In this document: positions 52,624 through 63,460 of the stretch, in pieces
Layout: each line of letters opens with the position of its first letter
Position numbering within the stretch: the first letter of the stretch is position 1
Assembly (NCBI RefSeq): GCF_900113665.1
Contig: NZ_FOQD01000005.1
Coordinates: 1 to 64,000 of the forward strand
DNA: 64,000 nucleotides
Reading direction: 5' to 3'
DNA from: Planctomicrobium piriforme
GTDB lineage: Bacteria; Planctomycetota; Planctomycetia; Planctomycetales; Planctomycetaceae
Position numbers and translations under genes: made by a program
The notes under the pieces: model-generated
Databases searched by the model: none
Seen by the model: only the letters and a program-made list of their open reading frames with translations
What the model was told of the DNA's origin: nothing

Positions 52624-53481
52624 ATGAAAATCGCCGTGGTTCAGATGGATGTGATGCTTGGCGAAATCGAGCAGAACCTGTCCGCGATGCTCGATCAATT
52701 GCGGGAAACCAGAAAAAACGGGGCGGAGCTGACCATTTTCCCGGAGTGCGCGTTGACTGGTTACGGCTTTCGGAATCTGCAGGAAGCAAAACCATTTGCC
52801 GAATCGATCCCAGGTCCGTCCACCAGACGCTTCGCGGAATGTCTGCAGGAAGTCGGAGGTGCGGCGGTCTTCGGAATGATTGAAGACGCCCCCGACGGAA
52901 TCTTCAATGCGGCGGCACTGGTCTCCGCCGCAGGCGTGATTGGCAGCTATCGCAAAATTCATCTCCCGTACCTGGGGATCGACCAGTACGCGAACTACGG
53001 AGATCGCCCGTTTGCGGTGCATGAATACCAAGGAGTGCGAATCGGACTCAGCATCTGTTACGACTCCGCGTTCCCGGAATCGATGCGGCTGCTCACCCTC
53101 AAAGGGGCTGACCTGATTGTTCTGCCCACCAACTTTCCCACCGGTGCGGAAGCGATGGCCGAACATGTGCTGCGCACCAGGGCCATGGAAAACAGCGTCT
53201 ACTTCGCCTGCTGCAATCGCATCGGCGAAGAACGTGGGTTCCGTTTCTTCGGCGGCAGCCAGATCATTCATCCCAACGGTCAATGGCTCGCTAGAAGCAC
53301 GTCGGCAACGCCGGAAATCCTCTATGCCGAGATCGACCCTGCCGTCGCCCGGCACAAACGGACGCGACGCCCCCCCAGCGGCGAAGTGGTCGACCGGATC
53401 GCCGACCGCCGCCCGGAAATGTACGGTCCTCTGATCGCTCCGCATTCCCTCCCGCGGCCCGGTCGCGATGAGTCAAAGTGA
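52624..53481 (+). CDS. Nitrilase-family carbon-nitrogen hydrolase
   Basis: A 285-residue amidohydrolase starting at the ATG at 52624 (the frame is open from 52498 without features). The catalytic triad is intact: Glu41 (FPECALTGYGF), Lys111 (SYRKIHLPYLGID) and Cys145 (GLSICYDSAFPE). The family cleaves amides, carbamoyl groups or nitriles; the subgroup cannot be fixed. The C-terminus contains a basic linker (HKRTRRPPSGEVVDRIADRRPEMYGPL). It is a cytoplasmic enzyme with no obvious partner. Confidence 0.9.
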   Translation: MKIAVVQMDVMLGEIEQNLSAMLDQLRETRKNGAELTIFPECALTGYGFRNLQEAKPFAESIPGPSTRRFAECLQEVGGAAVFGMIEDAPDGIFNAAALVSAAGVIGSYRKIHLPYLGIDQYANYGDRPFAVHEYQGVRIGLSICYDSAFPESMRLLTLKGADLIVLPTNFPTGAEAMAEHVLRTRAMENSVYFACCNRIGEERGFRFFGGSQIIHPNGQWLARSTSATPEILYAEIDPAVARHKRTRRPPSGEVVDRIADRRPEMYGPLIAPHSLPRPGRDESK

Positions 53482-53616
53482 AATCAAAAGTCCGCTATGC
53501 GATTGCAGTTCGGTGAGAATTCAACCGCTCACGCTTGCGATCCGGGTGCTATCCCATCAGATTGTGATGGACGGGGGGAAGCGGAAACTTCCATTCAGCG
53601 GCGATAGTTTGAATCA

Positions 53617-55014
53617 ATGACAGAAAAAACGTTTGATATGGTCGTCATCGGGACGGGTCCCGGCGGCGAAGGGGCTTCGATGCAGGCGACCAAACTGGGC
53701 CGCTCGGTGGCCGTGGTCGAACGCTACACGCAACTGGGGGGCGGCTGCACCCATTGGGGCACCATTCCCAGCAAGGCCCTGCGGTTCGCCATCTTTCAGG
53801 CCACGCAATTCTTCCACAACAAGATGTTCCGCGACTCGGCCGTCACGAGCATGCCGGACTTCCCGACCCTTCGCCGGAGTGCCGGCTCGGTGATCGAGAA
53901 GCAGGTCGACATGCGGAACAGCTTCTACGAACGCAACGACGTGCCCGTGCTGTTCGGTGAAGCCGTGTTCGTCGACCCCAACACGGTCGAAGTTCGCGAC
54001 GAATACGGCGGCAAGCGCCGGCTACACGCGTCTTCCTTTATTATCGCCACAGGCTCGCGGCCGTTTCGTCCGGCCGATATCGATTTCTCGCACCCGCTCA
54101 TCTGTGACAGCGACACCATCCTCAGTCTCAATCACACGCCCAAATCGATCACGATTTACGGGGCCGGAGTGATCGGCTGCGAATATGCCTCGATGTTTCG
54201 CAACCTGGGAGTGAAGGTCAACCTGATCAACACCCGCGACAAGCTGCTCGAATTTCTCGACGACGAGATCATCGACGCGCTGAGTTACCATCTCCGCGAG
54301 CGCGGCTGCCTGATCCGGCACAACGAGACGTACTCGCGCGTGCAGCCGGAAGACGACGGCGTCATCCTGCACCTGAAGTCCGGCAAGCAGATCAAAACCG
54401 ACATTCTGTTCTGGGCCGCAGGCCGCACCGGCAATACCGAGAACATGGGCCTCGAAACGCTGAACATCGCCGTCGACAAACGCGGCTACATTCAGACGAA
54501 CCAGGATTTCCAGACTTCGGTTCCGCACATCTACGCCGTCGGCGACGTGGTGGGAATTCCTTCACTCGCCAGCGCCGCCTATGTGCAGGGCCGCTATGCC
54601 GCGCATCACGTCATCAACGGCAGTTGCGAACGAGCCATGGTGCAGGACATCCCCACCGGGATTTACACCTCTCCGGAAATCAGCTCATTGGGCAAAACCG
54701 AACGCCAGCTCACCGCGGAAGGCATTCCGTACGAAGTCGGCCATTCGATGTTCAAGAGCCTGGCCCGTGCCCAGATCACCGGCCAGACGACCGGCATGCT
54801 CAAGATCCTGTTCCACCGCGAGACGCTGCAACTGCTGGGCATCCACTGCTTCGGCGCGAGCGCATCGGAAATTATTCACATCGGTCAGGCGATCATGTCG
54901 CAGCCAGGTGAGAACAACACGCTGATGTATTTCGTGAACTCGACGTTCAACTACCCGACAATGGCCGAAGCCTATCGAGTGGCGGCACTGAACGGGCTGA
55001 ACCGGCTGTTCTGA
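53617..55014 (+). CDS. sthA: Soluble pyridine nucleotide transhydrogenase
   Basis: A 465-residue flavoprotein that exchanges hydride between NADPH and NAD. The N-terminal FAD motif VIGTGPGGEGASMQATKLG and GGGCTHWGTIPSKALRFAI are diagnostic: SthA keeps one Cys and has no second redox Cys, unlike lipoamide dehydrogenase. The NAD(P)-binding motif YGAGVIGCEYASMFRNLG and the FAD motif IYAVGDVVGIPSLASAAYVQGRYAAHH are complete. It acts in the cytoplasm to balance NADPH and NADH. It is followed by a dispersed repeat arm and a nuclease-like gene. Confidence 0.95.
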   Translation: MTEKTFDMVVIGTGPGGEGASMQATKLGRSVAVVERYTQLGGGCTHWGTIPSKALRFAIFQATQFFHNKMFRDSAVTSMPDFPTLRRSAGSVIEKQVDMRNSFYERNDVPVLFGEAVFVDPNTVEVRDEYGGKRRLHASSFIIATGSRPFRPADIDFSHPLICDSDTILSLNHTPKSITIYGAGVIGCEYASMFRNLGVKVNLINTRDKLLEFLDDEIIDALSYHLRERGCLIRHNETYSRVQPEDDGVILHLKSGKQIKTDILFWAAGRTGNTENMGLETLNIAVDKRGYIQTNQDFQTSVPHIYAVGDVVGIPSLASAAYVQGRYAAHHVINGSCERAMVQDIPTGIYTSPEISSLGKTERQLTAEGIPYEVGHSMFKSLARAQITGQTTGMLKILFHRETLQLLGIHCFGASASEIIHIGQAIMSQPGENNTLMYFVNSTFNYPTMAEAYRVAALNGLNRLF

Positions 55015-55019
55015 ACCCC

Positions 55020-55050
55020 GGCGAGCGGGGGACGTCAGTCCCCTGTTTCT
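55020..55050. repeat. Single arm of GGCGAGCGGGG family
   Basis: GGCGAGCGGGGGACGTCAGT followed by CCCCTGTTTCT, near-identical to the complement of 26006-26036 and similar to 25956-25985. It lies immediately after the sthA stop. Confidence 0.75.
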
Positions 55051-55108
55051 GAATAAGCTGTAATTCGAAATCGGACTGCCGACGACGTAAACAGCAGGCG
55101 GAGTTGTT

Positions 55109-56116
55109 GTGAGCCGATCCGACGACAATCTGCTCTCGGTTCTACACGGCTGGGCCACACGGCAGGATGAGAATTTCACCACGGATGCCTTCGCTTATCT
55201 TCTCCGTAAGTTGCTGCTGAGGGAACCTGCGATAGGCATCGAACTGGTCAACTGGCTCACAGGCGATCGCCTTGGCCTCTACCCGCAGGATGCGTCCGGA
55301 GTCTCGATTCGTACTCAGATATCGACGGAGCTTGGCCGACCGGATCTCGAAATTCGGACCGCGGACGCTCTCGCCTATGTGGAAGCAAAGGTAGAATCCG
55401 GACTTGGTGACCGACAGCTCCACCGATATTTGGAAGAGCTGAATCGCGATTCCGCTGTCACCAAGGTGCTCGTCCTCCTGACTCGGTATCCAGAAGAGAT
55501 TGCCAACGAAATCAGAGACCAGGTCGTCTGCCGGCGCTGGCACCAGGTGGCGCAGGCACTTGAGCAAATTGCGCTACCGAGAATCGTAGATTCTGTGGGC
55601 GCGTATCTTGTCGAACAGTACGTCGAATTTCTGAAGGAACGAGGGATGTCCATCGATCAAGTGACATGGGAGATGACGGAGGGGATCAGAGCGTTTCGGA
55701 ATCTAATTGAAATGATGCGAGAAGCCGTTTCGGCCGCAGGATGGAAACCGGTCAGCACGCAGGGATGGGATTGGATCGGTTACTACATCAACCCTGCGAA
55801 TTCTTCGTCGAATAAGGAAAAACTGTATTACATCGGCTGCAACTACAAAGAGCCGACGAAGATCACTTTTCAGACCTATCAGTTGGACATCGTTGCGGAG
55901 GCCGCCGAAATCCTTGGGCGAGGTGAAGTCCTTCCAAATCCATATGCAACCGCCGGACTGAAATGGACTGATACGCTCGTGATCGATTCGGAGGAGGTCC
56001 ACTTCTTCGCTCTGTCCCGCGAGCGACAGTTGCAGAAGCTCGAACAGTTTGTGGCTGATTCCATTGCAGCCACAGTGCGCATTCAGAAAGTCTCGAGTGC
56101 ATCAGCAGAATCGTGA
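55109..56116 (+). CDS. PD-(D/E)XK nuclease superfamily protein
   Basis: A 335-residue protein starting with GTG at 55109 (GGCGGAG five bases before). The N-terminal part has ENFTTDAFAYLLRKLL with the first Glu of the fold, then Asp79 in GRPDLEIRT and the Glu-x-Lys pair in AYVEAKVESG (92-94), Gln103 and RYLEEL, matching the PDDEXK_4 type. It should be a Mg-dependent nuclease or nuclease-like binding protein. The C-terminal half (about 200-335) is an unknown alpha/beta domain. No defence or restriction partner is adjacent. It may be an accessory gene. Confidence 0.8.
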   Translation: MSRSDDNLLSVLHGWATRQDENFTTDAFAYLLRKLLLREPAIGIELVNWLTGDRLGLYPQDASGVSIRTQISTELGRPDLEIRTADALAYVEAKVESGLGDRQLHRYLEELNRDSAVTKVLVLLTRYPEEIANEIRDQVVCRRWHQVAQALEQIALPRIVDSVGAYLVEQYVEFLKERGMSIDQVTWEMTEGIRAFRNLIEMMREAVSAAGWKPVSTQGWDWIGYYINPANSSSNKEKLYYIGCNYKEPTKITFQTYQLDIVAEAAEILGRGEVLPNPYATAGLKWTDTLVIDSEEVHFFALSRERQLQKLEQFVADSIAATVRIQKVSSASAES

Positions 56117-56214
56117 GACCTGAAGAGGTCACTACGAAATGGACATCTTTTGATACATGAGAGATGCCACATCTCATCAAGAGTCCGCTTGCCGCCAGTC
56201 CGCAGCACCAAACC

Positions 56215-57561
<1,347 letters not shown>

Positions 57562-57731
57562 GGGGGGAAGGGTTTAAGGTTGATGGTTGATGGTTGAACG
57601 TTGAGATTGATCGAATCGGTCGACAAGGCGTGCCGACTGAGAGACGCCCATCAGCCGCCGGGCGTTAGCCCCCGGTTCTATTTTCTTTGCGTTTCGAATT
57701 CTGGACTCACACACAGCATGTGTCACCGCAA

Positions 57732-58430
57732 CTACCCTTTGAAAATTCCGTAGCCGGCGATGACGCCGTCTTTCATGAAGATCTGGCGTTTCGATTGTTC
57801 GGCCACGTCCGGTTCGTGCGTCACCATGATAATCGTGCGGCCTTCGGCGTTCAGGCCTTTCAGCATGTCCATGATCTCTTCACCGGTCTTCGAGTCGAGG
57901 TTCCCCGTCGGTTCGTCGGCCATGATGATCGTCGGATCGTTGATGAGCGCCCTGGCAATGGCCACTCGCTGTTGCTGCCCCCCGGACAATTGATAAGGGC
58001 GGTGATCCGTTCGGGTTCCGAGACCCACCTTTTCCGCGACCGCGGCACAACGGTCGCGATCAGTCGACGTGATGGGCGGATAGCCGGGCCGGTAGTGCAG
58101 GGGGACTTCAATGTTCTCCAGTACCGTGTACTGGGGAATCAGGTTGAACGACTGAAAGATGAAGCCGATCAGACTGTTGCGGATCGACGACAGCTCATCG
58201 TCATCCAGGGTGGCGACATCCTGACCATGCAGGATGTACTGTCCTTGGGTAGGACGGTCGAGCGCCCCGAGCAGGTTGAGCAGGGTGCTTTTCCCTGAGC
58301 CGGATGACCCCATGATCGACAGGAAGTCCCCTTTGGGAATGTCGAGCGACACGCCGCGCAGCGCCTTCACCTTGACCGCTCCGAGGTCATAGTACTTGTG
58401 CAGATCGACAAGTCGCGCAGCGAGTTCCAT
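57732..58430 (-). CDS. MacB/LolD-type ABC transporter ATPase
   Basis: A 232-residue ATPase starting at the ATG at 58430 (the frame is open to 58493 but that part has no family match). Walker A GSSGSGKST, signature LSGGQQQRVAIARAL, Walker B IIMADEPTGNLD and switch His in VTHEPD are all present. It belongs to the LolD/MacB type that drives the FtsX-like permease encoded next. It is 170 bases upstream of the permease gene and 83 bases downstream of the adaptor gene. Confidence 0.93.
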   Translation of the reverse strand: MELAARLVDLHKYYDLGAVKVKALRGVSLDIPKGDFLSIMGSSGSGKSTLLNLLGALDRPTQGQYILHGQDVATLDDDELSSIRNSLIGFIFQSFNLIPQYTVLENIEVPLHYRPGYPPITSTDRDRCAAVAEKVGLGTRTDHRPYQLSGGQQQRVAIARALINDPTIIMADEPTGNLDSKTGEEIMDMLKGLNAEGRTIIMVTHEPDVAEQSKRQIFMKDGVIAGYGIFKG

Positions 58431-58513
58431 GAGGTGGGGGTAGAAGTGGGAGGCGGGAAAAATAAGATTGCACTGGCGGAGCCAGTGGCACACGGCGGCG
58501 AACAGGTCAGCGG

Positions 58514-60409
58514 CTATTGCGGCGGGCGTCCGGCGGGCATTTCGTCACGGCTCAGCTTGCCGTCGCCGTTCTTGTCGAGTTCGGCAAACCGCGATTTCAT
58601 CTGATCGGGCGCTTCATCAGCGCTGATCTGCCCGTCGCCGTTCTTATCCAATCTGGCGAAGAAGTTGCCCCCGCCTCCGCCGCCAGGCCCTCCCGAGGGA
58701 CCGCCCGGCTTGCCAGGGCCGCCTGGCCCTGGTCCGCCTGCGCCGGGTGGCGATCCGGGGACCACCGGAGGAGTCACTCCGGGAATCGGCAAGGTGCCCG
58801 CCGGACCCGTGGGAGCGGCGGCATCGGCTTTTGCCTGCGCCTTGGAATTGGACGCGTTGAGTTCCGCTTCGAGGGCGACGATCTCCGTTCCGTATTGGCT
58901 GCGGGGATTCATGACCACTCGTTCCCCTTCCTTGACTCCTTCAACGATTTCGATGTGCGATTGATTCGCGACGCCAATCTTCACAAACCGCCGCTCATGG
59001 GCGTTGCCGTTGAAGACAAACACAATCTGCTTGTCCGCCACGGTGAGGACCGACTGAATCGGCACCTGTAATACGTTCGGGCGGTTGTCGACGAGAATTT
59101 CGACCTGAGACGTCAGACCTGGCCGGAGCTTGCGGACCTTGTCAATCTCGTCGGTCAGCTTCACTTCGGTCTGATACTCGCGCAGGTCGGTGTTGGGCCA
59201 GCTCCCGGACATCGGCACCGACGAGACGTGGGCAATTTCACCGTTGTAGATTTCGTCAGGATAGGCGTCGACGCGTATGCGTGCTCGGAGCCCTTTGCGG
59301 ATGGCTCCGATCAGCGACTCGTGAATGCGGCAGTCGACCTTCATCTGCGTCACGTCGGGCAGGTTGATGATCGCCTGACGTTCGCGAACGGTGGCGCCGG
59401 CTTCGATCACGATCGGCTGCGAACTGCGGCTGCCGCCGCTGCTGGACATGCTGGCGTAAACGACTTCCCCGTCCTGAGTCGCTCGCAATGTGCAGGCGTC
59501 GATCTGGTTCTGCAGCCGCACCAGTTTCTCGCGCTCGACGTCATAGGTGAGCCTGGCGGCTTCAGACTCCTTCTCACACTGCGTCTTGGCCGAATTGGCT
59601 TTCAACCGCACTCGGGCCATTTCCCGTTCGGTCTCTGCCGCATTGGCCTTCAGCTCTGCGATGGTCCGCTTGTAAGTGAAGTTCTGCAGCACGTTCAGCA
59701 GTTCTTCAGCGCCGCGCAGCTTGAGTTCCGCCTGCTGGACCGCGACGCGGCTGGCGTCGAGGTCGTTCTGACTGGCATAGCCCTTTTTCACCTGACCTGA
59801 GGTGAACTGCATCGTGTCCTTCGAGCGGATCAGTTCTTCCTTGGCAATGGCGACATCCCCTTTGAGCTGCTGCTCCTGCTGGGGAAACTCACCGTCCTGG
59901 AATTTCACCAGATCGAGTTGAGCCAGTTCGGAACGGAGGTTCGCCGCGGCGATATCGCTTTCGTTCTGGGTCTTCTGGATTTCGAGCTTTTCCCGGGCAG
60001 TGGCCATGGTGGCTTCTGCCTGAGTGCTGGTGATCTCCTGCTGCTTGGCGTTCTCGCGAAGCACCGAGGCATCGAGTTCACAGACGACTTCGCCCTGCTT
60101 GACCAGCGTTCCTTCCGGAATGATGCTGATGATCGTCGTCGTCCCTTCGACGAGGCTGCTCAACTGCGCGTTCTTGCGACTGTCGAGAAAACCCTGCACG
60201 TTCAAGCTGACCAGAAACGGACTGCGCCGGGCCGTTTCCAGAATCAGGTTCTTCGGCACTGGCCGTGACGACCCCTGACTTCCCAGCGAGGTCCACCACG
60301 CCGGTGCGAGCATCCCCTGAGCCCAGGCGACTCCGCCCAGCCCCAGCAGCCCCGTCGCCAGGAAGATCCATGTGAAGAGTCGGCTCGAGCGCGTCGTTTT
60401 GGTTGCCAT
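58514..60409 (-). CDS. Periplasmic adaptor (HlyD/MacA-like) with C-terminal EF-hands
   Basis: A 631-residue adaptor with an N-terminal membrane anchor (SRLFTWIFLATGLLGLGGVAWAQ), a barrel-sandwich hybrid half (SSLVEGTTTIISIIPEGTLVKQGEVVCELD), a long coiled-coil hairpin (about 120-320) and the second sandwich half and beta-barrel (CTLRATQDGEVVY, ARIRVDAYPDEIYNGEIAHVSSVP). Unusually, a Gly/Pro-rich linker (about 535-585) leads to two perfect EF-hand loops, DKNGDGQISADE (588-599) and DKNGDGKLSRDE (612-623), expected to bind calcium. The start at 60409 lies inside the open frame of the tolC gene (332-base overlap). It links the MacB-type transporter to the TolC-like channel. Confidence 0.88.
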   Translation of the reverse strand: MATKTTRSSRLFTWIFLATGLLGLGGVAWAQGMLAPAWWTSLGSQGSSRPVPKNLILETARRSPFLVSLNVQGFLDSRKNAQLSSLVEGTTTIISIIPEGTLVKQGEVVCELDASVLRENAKQQEITSTQAEATMATAREKLEIQKTQNESDIAAANLRSELAQLDLVKFQDGEFPQQEQQLKGDVAIAKEELIRSKDTMQFTSGQVKKGYASQNDLDASRVAVQQAELKLRGAEELLNVLQNFTYKRTIAELKANAAETEREMARVRLKANSAKTQCEKESEAARLTYDVEREKLVRLQNQIDACTLRATQDGEVVYASMSSSGGSRSSQPIVIEAGATVRERQAIINLPDVTQMKVDCRIHESLIGAIRKGLRARIRVDAYPDEIYNGEIAHVSSVPMSGSWPNTDLREYQTEVKLTDEIDKVRKLRPGLTSQVEILVDNRPNVLQVPIQSVLTVADKQIVFVFNGNAHERRFVKIGVANQSHIEIVEGVKEGERVVMNPRSQYGTEIVALEAELNASNSKAQAKADAAAPTGPAGTLPIPGVTPPVVPGSPPGAGGPGPGGPGKPGGPSGGPGGGGGGNFFARLDKNGDGQISADEAPDQMKSRFAELDKNGDGKLSRDEMPAGRPPQ

Positions 60410-62975
60410 TCATCAGACTCCGATAGAAAGGATCGACCCACATGCCGTCCTCTCCGATCACCATAATTCCCATGTCGCGATAAATGAACAAGCGATTTTG
60501 TTCGTAGTTCGTCCAAATCTGGATGAGCTGATTCTGGGCACTCAACAAGTTGGTCAATGCACCTTGCAGGTTGGTACCAGAAACCCCGCTCCCTCGGCTG
60601 CTGGCCGCTCCCAGTGCGACCGGCTGATTGCTTTGTTCGACAGCAGAATCATATCGTAACGCCGCCAAACGAATTGCGCGTCTCGATGTCTCCAGATTCT
60701 GGCGCAAGGCAAACAGCTGACGCCAGGCATTTCGAATCTGCTGCTTCACCTGATCTTCGTAAAGCATATAGTCGCGGCGCTGACGCTGGTAGTTGATCAA
60801 CGTGATCCGGTAGGCATTCCGCTCGTCGATCTGGTCGAGCGGGGCCGTGAACGAAAGTCCTGCCCGCAATTGACTTTGGTTCCCCCGAAAATCGAACGGC
60901 TTGTTCCCGACCGGTGTCCGGATATCCCCGTCCACGACCACGCTTAACCCTGCTAGCAGGGCATTTGCGGCAATTTCGACCTTTCGCCGGGCGTCCATGA
61001 CCAGAGCCCGCTGGTTCATCAGGTCAACCCGATTATCCAGCCCAATCGCCACTGCATCCTGCATCGCCGTTTCAAACGGCATCAGTTCGATCAATTCCAC
61101 CCGCACGCACAACTGGATCACCATCAAATTCTGCGTCACCTTGACCAAATCCAGACGGAGCTGGTTCAGGTCTTCGTAAATCTCGATCAAGTTTTCCGGG
61201 GACAGTCCCTGCAGCGACCGCGCCACTTCAAACACGTCTTCCCGAATTTCTTTCAGCTCTGATGCCGCACGAGTCAATGCGAATTTCGCCCGCTCAAGGT
61301 CGTTTTCGAGCTGATGAAAATCTTCGCTATCGAGTTCCTGCTGCCGTCGGGGCAAGGCCTGATGGACACGCTCCAGGTCTTTCAAAACCAGTTCAACGCC
61401 GTTTCGCTGAACATTATCCACCAACCCAAGAAACTCCGCGTAGAGGAGGCGCACTCTTTCCGGGTCCAACATTGTGTCATCTGTTGCTCCCCATCGCCGC
61501 ACGAACGTTTTCCCTTTCGTCTCGAGCTCGGAAACACGAGGGTCGATGAGTTCAAACTGTTTCAGCATCGAGACATCGATGGTCAACTTGATGTCGGTAT
61601 TGAGACCCAGCTCGATCTTGTAGGCATCGAGCGCGTTCTGCAGCGTCACTTCCTGGTTGCGTAACGTGATGATCGTAGAGGCTAAGGTCGATTGCAGTTG
61701 CAGCACGTCCAGCGTCGCCACGTCGGTCTGCAGGTTCGCAATTAACTCGCGGATTGCGACTTGAAACCCCGGATCGTTGCTGAGGTTCTGCAAAAGATCG
61801 ATCTCTTCCACACTCAGTAGCGTGGAAGAGCTCCACCGCAACCGATGTGTGTCGGGATCGTATCTGAGCTTTTCCTGCAACGGAGGAGGAAGCTTGGCCG
61901 AGTCAAACGGACCGCCTGGCCAATTGGCCAGGTCGACTGAGGAAAATTGTTTGCCCCGCGACGATTGCCCGAGCAACCGTTCGACCTGCTCTTCGAGCTG
62001 AGCAATATTCCCGCGTGTATTCCGAACCGTTTGCGTCTGCTGCAACAGTGTCAGAAAACCAGGAGTGCCACCCACCACGTCGGTAAAAATCTCCTGTCGT
62101 AATCTTGCCAGCGTCCTCGCTTCGTACAACAGGTTACGTTCCGACTGCGTCAGCCCTTCCAGCCCAACCTTGCGGCCGGCGCCGAACAGCAGCGGCTGCA
62201 CGATCGAGAAGGAAAGGTTCGACATCGATTGCGTCTGATTGCCGCCGCTGAACAGCCACAGCGTATTGTTGGCGAACTCGACCGCCCATTGCGTGCCCGC
62301 CGGCAGCAACTGGCTGACTCCACCCGCCACGCCGGCGGCGACATTGTCACCGGGGCCATTAGGAACAAACGTCGCCGTGGTTCCGGCGACCGGCTCCACG
62401 CCGTTGGTTCCGAGGTAACGGACGCCGAACTGGAACCGCTGGAACGTCACCGCCAGTGCCGCGAGATAGACGTTTTCGATTTCGTCCTGGTACTCGCGTT
62501 TGTTGATCTGCGCCAGTTCCACCGCCTGCGGCAGCGTCACATTCTGCAGCTCTGGCAGCGCGGGGACAATTTCTCCTGTCAATGGGTCGATGTTGTCCGT
62601 GCTCCAGCCAAAATTCGCGAGCCACTGCGGATTTTCCACCGTCATCGAGTCGCCGAACTTGTGCCAGCCTTTGTAGCCCTGCCAGCCGTCGACCCAGTTC
62701 ATGTAGACATGCGCGGCGCCGTCATCCGGCGGCAGCGGCTCTTTATCGGGATCGTATGGATCAAAGAAACGGCTGCGGGGATCGGGGGTGACATCGATTC
62801 GCGGGACCGCCCAGCGGGGATCATTGAGCCGTTCGTTGATCGCGAGATAGGAGTCGCGGTCGGCTTGGTCACGCCAGAACGTCCGCGAACAGCCTGCCGA
62901 CTGCAACAGCAGCAAAGCGCCCACGCAAAGAGATTTCTTCAGTGAACCAGCCGGAGAAAAGAGTCGCAGAGTCAT
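60078..62975 (-). CDS. TolC family outer-membrane efflux lipoprotein, C-terminus overlapping the adaptor
   Basis: A 965-residue frame. It begins with a lipoprotein signal (LLLLQSAGC, lipobox Cys) and contains two coiled-coil TolC-like regions, e.g. VGLEGLTQSERNLLYEARTLARLRQEIF and LFALRQNLETSRRAIRLAALRYDSAVEQ. It is longer than E. coli TolC because of a large insertion of about 250 residues between the repeats. The last ~110 residues (after YRSLMNGNQNDAL) overlap the adaptor in another frame and are low-complexity (DGAAGAGRSRLGSGDARTG), so the natural protein probably ended near 60409 and lost its stop. The start overlaps the MarR stop by four bases (ATGA). Confidence 0.85.
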   Translation of the reverse strand: MTLRLFSPAGSLKKSLCVGALLLLQSAGCSRTFWRDQADRDSYLAINERLNDPRWAVPRIDVTPDPRSRFFDPYDPDKEPLPPDDGAAHVYMNWVDGWQGYKGWHKFGDSMTVENPQWLANFGWSTDNIDPLTGEIVPALPELQNVTLPQAVELAQINKREYQDEIENVYLAALAVTFQRFQFGVRYLGTNGVEPVAGTTATFVPNGPGDNVAAGVAGGVSQLLPAGTQWAVEFANNTLWLFSGGNQTQSMSNLSFSIVQPLLFGAGRKVGLEGLTQSERNLLYEARTLARLRQEIFTDVVGGTPGFLTLLQQTQTVRNTRGNIAQLEEQVERLLGQSSRGKQFSSVDLANWPGGPFDSAKLPPPLQEKLRYDPDTHRLRWSSSTLLSVEEIDLLQNLSNDPGFQVAIRELIANLQTDVATLDVLQLQSTLASTIITLRNQEVTLQNALDAYKIELGLNTDIKLTIDVSMLKQFELIDPRVSELETKGKTFVRRWGATDDTMLDPERVRLLYAEFLGLVDNVQRNGVELVLKDLERVHQALPRRQQELDSEDFHQLENDLERAKFALTRAASELKEIREDVFEVARSLQGLSPENLIEIYEDLNQLRLDLVKVTQNLMVIQLCVRVELIELMPFETAMQDAVAIGLDNRVDLMNQRALVMDARRKVEIAANALLAGLSVVVDGDIRTPVGNKPFDFRGNQSQLRAGLSFTAPLDQIDERNAYRITLINYQRQRRDYMLYEDQVKQQIRNAWRQLFALRQNLETSRRAIRLAALRYDSAVEQSNQPVALGAASSRGSGVSGTNLQGALTNLLSAQNQLIQIWTNYEQNRLFIYRDMGIMVIGEDGMWVDPFYRSLMNGNQNDALEPTLHMDLPGDGAAGAGRSRLGSGDARTGVVDLAGKSGVVTASAEEPDSGNGPAQSVSGQLERAGFSRQSQERAVEQPRRRDDDDHQHHSGRNAGQAGRSRL

Positions 62976-63460
62976 GCCGCACTCCTTTCCTGGCTGCCGC
63001 TTTCAGGACGGACTGCTTCGAGGCTCGTCAGCGCCACCGACAGCCCGTTCAAGCTCGCCTGATCCAGGCTCAGTTCAGGCCGGGGCAGGGCAATCCGCAG
63101 CGACTGCTCGAATTCTTCGTGAATCTGCCGCACCACTTCGCAGCGAGTGCGCCCCAACGACGTAAGCGTGAGCACTGTCTTGCGGCGGTCGAGCGGCGAA
63201 CGGTCCCTCTCGATCAGACCTTCCACCCGCATCCGCTCGACCAGCCCGCACAGGTTGGATTCGGAAATCAGAAGGACGGCGGCGAGGTCGGCCTGGGTGG
63301 CGTGCCGGGTCGGGCCATCGAGCGCGGCCAGGACGCTTGCCCGGGATTCACTCAGTCCGGCATCGGTATATCGATCCGAAAGCTGCTTCCGCAGCCGTCT
63401 GGAAATCTGGTTCCAACGGGTGATCCACCCTGGCGGAGATTCAACAGGCAGAGCGCGCAT
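62972..63460 (-). CDS. MarR family transcriptional regulator
   Basis: A 162-residue winged-helix regulator. The family's DNA-binding part is clear: LSESRASVLAALDGPTRHATQADLAAVLLISESNLCGLVERMRVEGLIERDRSPLDRRKTVLTLTSLGRTR, with the wing in RDRSPLDRRKTVLTLT. Dimerisation helices lie at both ends. The stop overlaps the tolC start in ATGA, so the regulator is translated together with the pump that follows. It is probably a repressor that responds to the exported compound, binding in the 370-base region upstream. Confidence 0.92.
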   Translation of the reverse strand: MRALPVESPPGWITRWNQISRRLRKQLSDRYTDAGLSESRASVLAALDGPTRHATQADLAAVLLISESNLCGLVERMRVEGLIERDRSPLDRRKTVLTLTSLGRTRCEVVRQIHEEFEQSLRIALPRPELSLDQASLNGLSVALTSLEAVRPESGSQERSAA

